Assembly: GCF_004359215.1 (NCBI RefSeq)
Contig: NW_027152029.1
Coordinates: 2,163,136 to 2,227,135, forward strand
Length of the DNA: 64,000 nt
Direction: 5' to 3'
From: Bremia lactucae
Lineage: Eukaryota > Oomycota > Peronosporomycetes > Peronosporales > Peronosporaceae
Shown here: in pieces, positions 62,250-64,000 of the stretch
Layout: each line of letters begins with the position of its first letter
Position numbering within the stretch: the first letter of the stretch is position 1
Made by a program: the position numbers and the translations under genes
The notes under the pieces: generated by a model
The model's input: only the letters and a program-made list of their open reading frames with translations
Told to the model about the DNA's origin: nothing
Database searches by the model: none

Positions 62250-62720
62250 AACGTCAGTAAGTACCCCAAGCGGTATACTTTGGGAGTGGCTTGTGATGCC
62301 CCAAGGTTTGAAAAATGCAACAGCGACATTCAACCGAGTGGTGGCTCACGTGATGCGTCAGCACCGTGCCTACGCGCCTTATTAGTTTGACGATGTATTC
62401 GTGCATTGTAGGGCCGAGGACGGGCTGAGCGCAATAGAGTCGCACAAGCGTCATTTAGACGCTGTGTTACAGACTCTAGAGGACGCCCAATTGAACGTCA
62501 ACTTGCAAAAATGCGTCAAAGGGGTCCCCGAGATACCTGTGCTGGGCTGCATCGTATGTACGCATGGTGTACGAGCAGATCCAGACAAGGTACAATCAGT
62601 AAAGGAAAGGCCAATCCCACGGCATGTGAAGAATTTACGCCAATGTCATGGGCTTGCTAATTACTTGCATAAGTATAGCAAGAATTATGCTGATGGTACA
62701 GTTTCCGGTCTCCCTAGTGC
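62250..62720 (+). pseudogene. RT palm and thumb fragment of another element
   Basis: VSTPSGILWEWLVMPQGLKN, ATATFNRVVAHVMRQHRAYA, then FDDVFVHCRAEDGLS with a stop in place of Tyr (PY-stop-FDD), LQKCVKGVPEIPVLGCIVCT, GVRADPDKVQSVKERPIP and HGLANYLHKYSKNYAD. Another source than 61800-62160, since the RT thumb occurs twice. Confidence 0.8.
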
Positions 62721-62766
62721 TGTTATGCTTTCTTTGCCGCAAATAAATTGTATAAACACATTTGAT

Positions 62767-63500
62767 GCATGCAATAGCTTGGCACTGTAAAGAAAAAAAT
62801 CCAAAAAGAAAGCGCGGTGAGCTTGGAACAAAATTAAACCTTCTTGTGGTTAAAGAAGAAAAGAATAAAACTGAAGAAATCGAATTAAAGCGGAGATCAG
62901 GGATATTTCGCTGAAATTGGTTGGTGGAGCGCCGATAAATCTATATTATACCCGGATTCTTCAACTATTTGGCAAACAGATAAGTCTATTCTCTAGCCAA
63001 ATAAGACTGAATTTTCCAAAAATTATCTGCCCTGCTTTTATCAATGGATACTGCTCTAGACAATTCGGCTATCGATGGTTGGGCGGTATTGAAAGATAGG
63101 AGGAACTGGTCCATCAAAATTGAGCACTCTAATTTTTCAGTTGCTATTTTATCTTTAATACGTGAAATAATATCCCTTCTAGCGGCTAAGGTACCTTTTC
63201 CAGCAAGAGTTTCCTGAAATTAGAAAAACATACTGGGGTATATCTTTAATTCGTTACAATAAAATATTCCAGCAATTGCTTTCTTGACTTTCTCTGCTGA
63301 ATTATATCTCTCGTGATCCTTAAGTTTTTCTTAGGTTAAAGCGGTCTGAAATTCTTACTTTTTTACCTCTTACCCCTTTAGTAATACCAGCGGCAGTTGA
63401 TATTTATTTACGTTACCAATTTTAGCACGAGTCAATTTCAGCAAAAACTAGTGGCCAGTATTTATTTTTTGTTTAATTTTTTTAAAGACACGCCTGTTCC
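62767..63500 (-). other. AT-rich segment with unidentified coding-like stretch
   Basis: Composition changes sharply to AT-rich. On minus, about 63190-62990 reads ARRDIISRIKDKIATEKLEC, SILMDQFLLSFNTAQPSIAE and LSRAVSIDKSRADNFWKIQS without a stop, and about 62960-62890 reads ESGYNIDLSALHQPISAKYP. I do not recognise the protein. It separates two retrotransposon fragments. Confidence 0.35.
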
Positions 63501-63519
63501 CAAAAACTAGAGCTTGGCA

Positions 63520-63645
63520 ATGATAACTAAACCATTACCTGAATTCCTTAAAAAGGACGCAGAATGGGTTTGGTTAAGATAGCAAGAAGATGCGTTCACA
63601 TCAGTGAAACAATCTCTTGAGGACCGAAGACTCGCTTGGACCTCT
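63520..63645 (+). pseudogene. RNase H-side RT fragment
   Basis: KPLPEFLKKDAEWVWL, a stop, then EDAFTSVKQSLEDRRLAW: the connection region of a Gypsy RT. Confidence 0.6.
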
Positions 63646-63649
63646 TTGC

Positions 63650-64000
63650 AAAATGAGGAATCCGCGTTACTCGCGTGATGTCCCTCGCTCTTTAAGTTCT
63701 GTTCGTGGTGGGAGAAGTCGGCCGGCTGAAAGTTTTTCGCCTTCTCCAACCCCCTCACCCGAACGACGCTCGACGCACAGTCGGCGTCACCATCGGTCTC
63801 CTTAGACGGATGGGAGTATGTGACCGCATTTGGGTCTACGTACCGTTTCAGACGACCCACGTAAAATACGTGGTGCGTCTTCATATACGGGGAAAGGCTA
63901 TATAGGTGTGGCCACCAAAATTCCTCTGACACTCGTAAGAATGTCTTTTTACGGCCCAGATGCCACTAGATGGCGCATCATGGAGCTCGTGAAGGATCAT
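63650..64000 (-). pseudogene. Family B integrase ends joined by a deletion
   Basis: On minus, the integrase start near 64000-63910 (compare 17290-17203) and EEFWWPHLY are joined directly to YMKTHHVFYVGRLKRYVDP, the post-core part, so the catalytic core is deleted. The complementary strand (63650-63805) happens to be open with many Ser, Arg and Pro residues. The fragment runs out of the window. Confidence 0.7.

Noticed and set aside
63617..63805. Ser/Arg/Pro-rich plus-strand frame as a third antisense ORF
   Set aside because: Only about 60 codons, partly in an RNase H fragment, with no upstream part; too short to separate from a composition effect.

Overview
The window reads as a nuclear segment of an oomycete, probably a Peronosporales plant pathogen with a repeat-rich genome. 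This is an inference from protein families, very short introns (about 50-80 nt where I could place them) and abundant chromodomain Ty3/Gypsy retrotransposons. There are no operons, CRISPR arrays or other bacterial features. Three runs of N are present: 10746-11596, 16174-16273 and 51662-51761.

Host genes lie in four islands. (1) 2908-7501: a secreted or plasma-membrane type I protein with a long Ser/Thr/Pro-rich ectodomain, then a PP2C-type protein phosphatase with two FHA-like modules; a dead Tigger/pogo transposase holding a solo LTR lies to their left. (2) 19275-23728: two tandem, related mitochondrial-type proteins, one with a DUF4460 J-like domain and one without it, then a VTT/TMEM41-family membrane protein. 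(3) 41950-43399: a compact eight-exon NOG1/Obg-like GTPase. (4) 43549-44938: a four-exon CDP-alcohol (choline/ethanolamine) phosphotransferase. The exon structures of islands 3 and 4 were worked out by eye from splice sites and reading-frame continuity.

The rest, about 50 kb, is nested LTR-retrotransposon sequence, almost all decayed. I name families locally. A: 450-bp LTR, TGTAACGGGG...CCCCGTTACA; solo at 931-1380, LTR plus gag at 45286-46345. B: about 530-bp LTR, at 16303-18930, 31292-31821, 45107-45285, 47476-47885 and 51420-51661. C: a complete element with two 325-bp LTRs, 8750-16170, minus strand. D: 24175-30059, plus strand, 250-bp LTRs. E: four copies, E-a 32036-35608 (+), E-b 35609-41268 (-), E-c 46345-51326 (-) and E-d 52495-58757 (+). 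F and other mosaic fragments run from 59406 to 64000, and an integrase-LTR fragment G covers 41269-41820. A, C, E and F share the same primer-binding site beginning TGGTAGCAC, and A, B, C and E share related LTR ends.

The most unusual observations are: (a) antisense reading frames beside the 3' end of two chromodomain families (C and E), each overlapping the chromodomain on the opposite strand and ending in a predicted coiled coil; (b) element D flanked on both sides by about 470-bp direct copies of the TMEM41-like gene's 5' region; (c) E-b and E-d sharing the same stop codon at the RT YFDD tyrosine and the same RT/RNase H deletion although they lie 12 kb apart in opposite orientation; (d) a hairpin in the E/G LTRs kept by different sequences; (e) the paired DUF4460-related genes.
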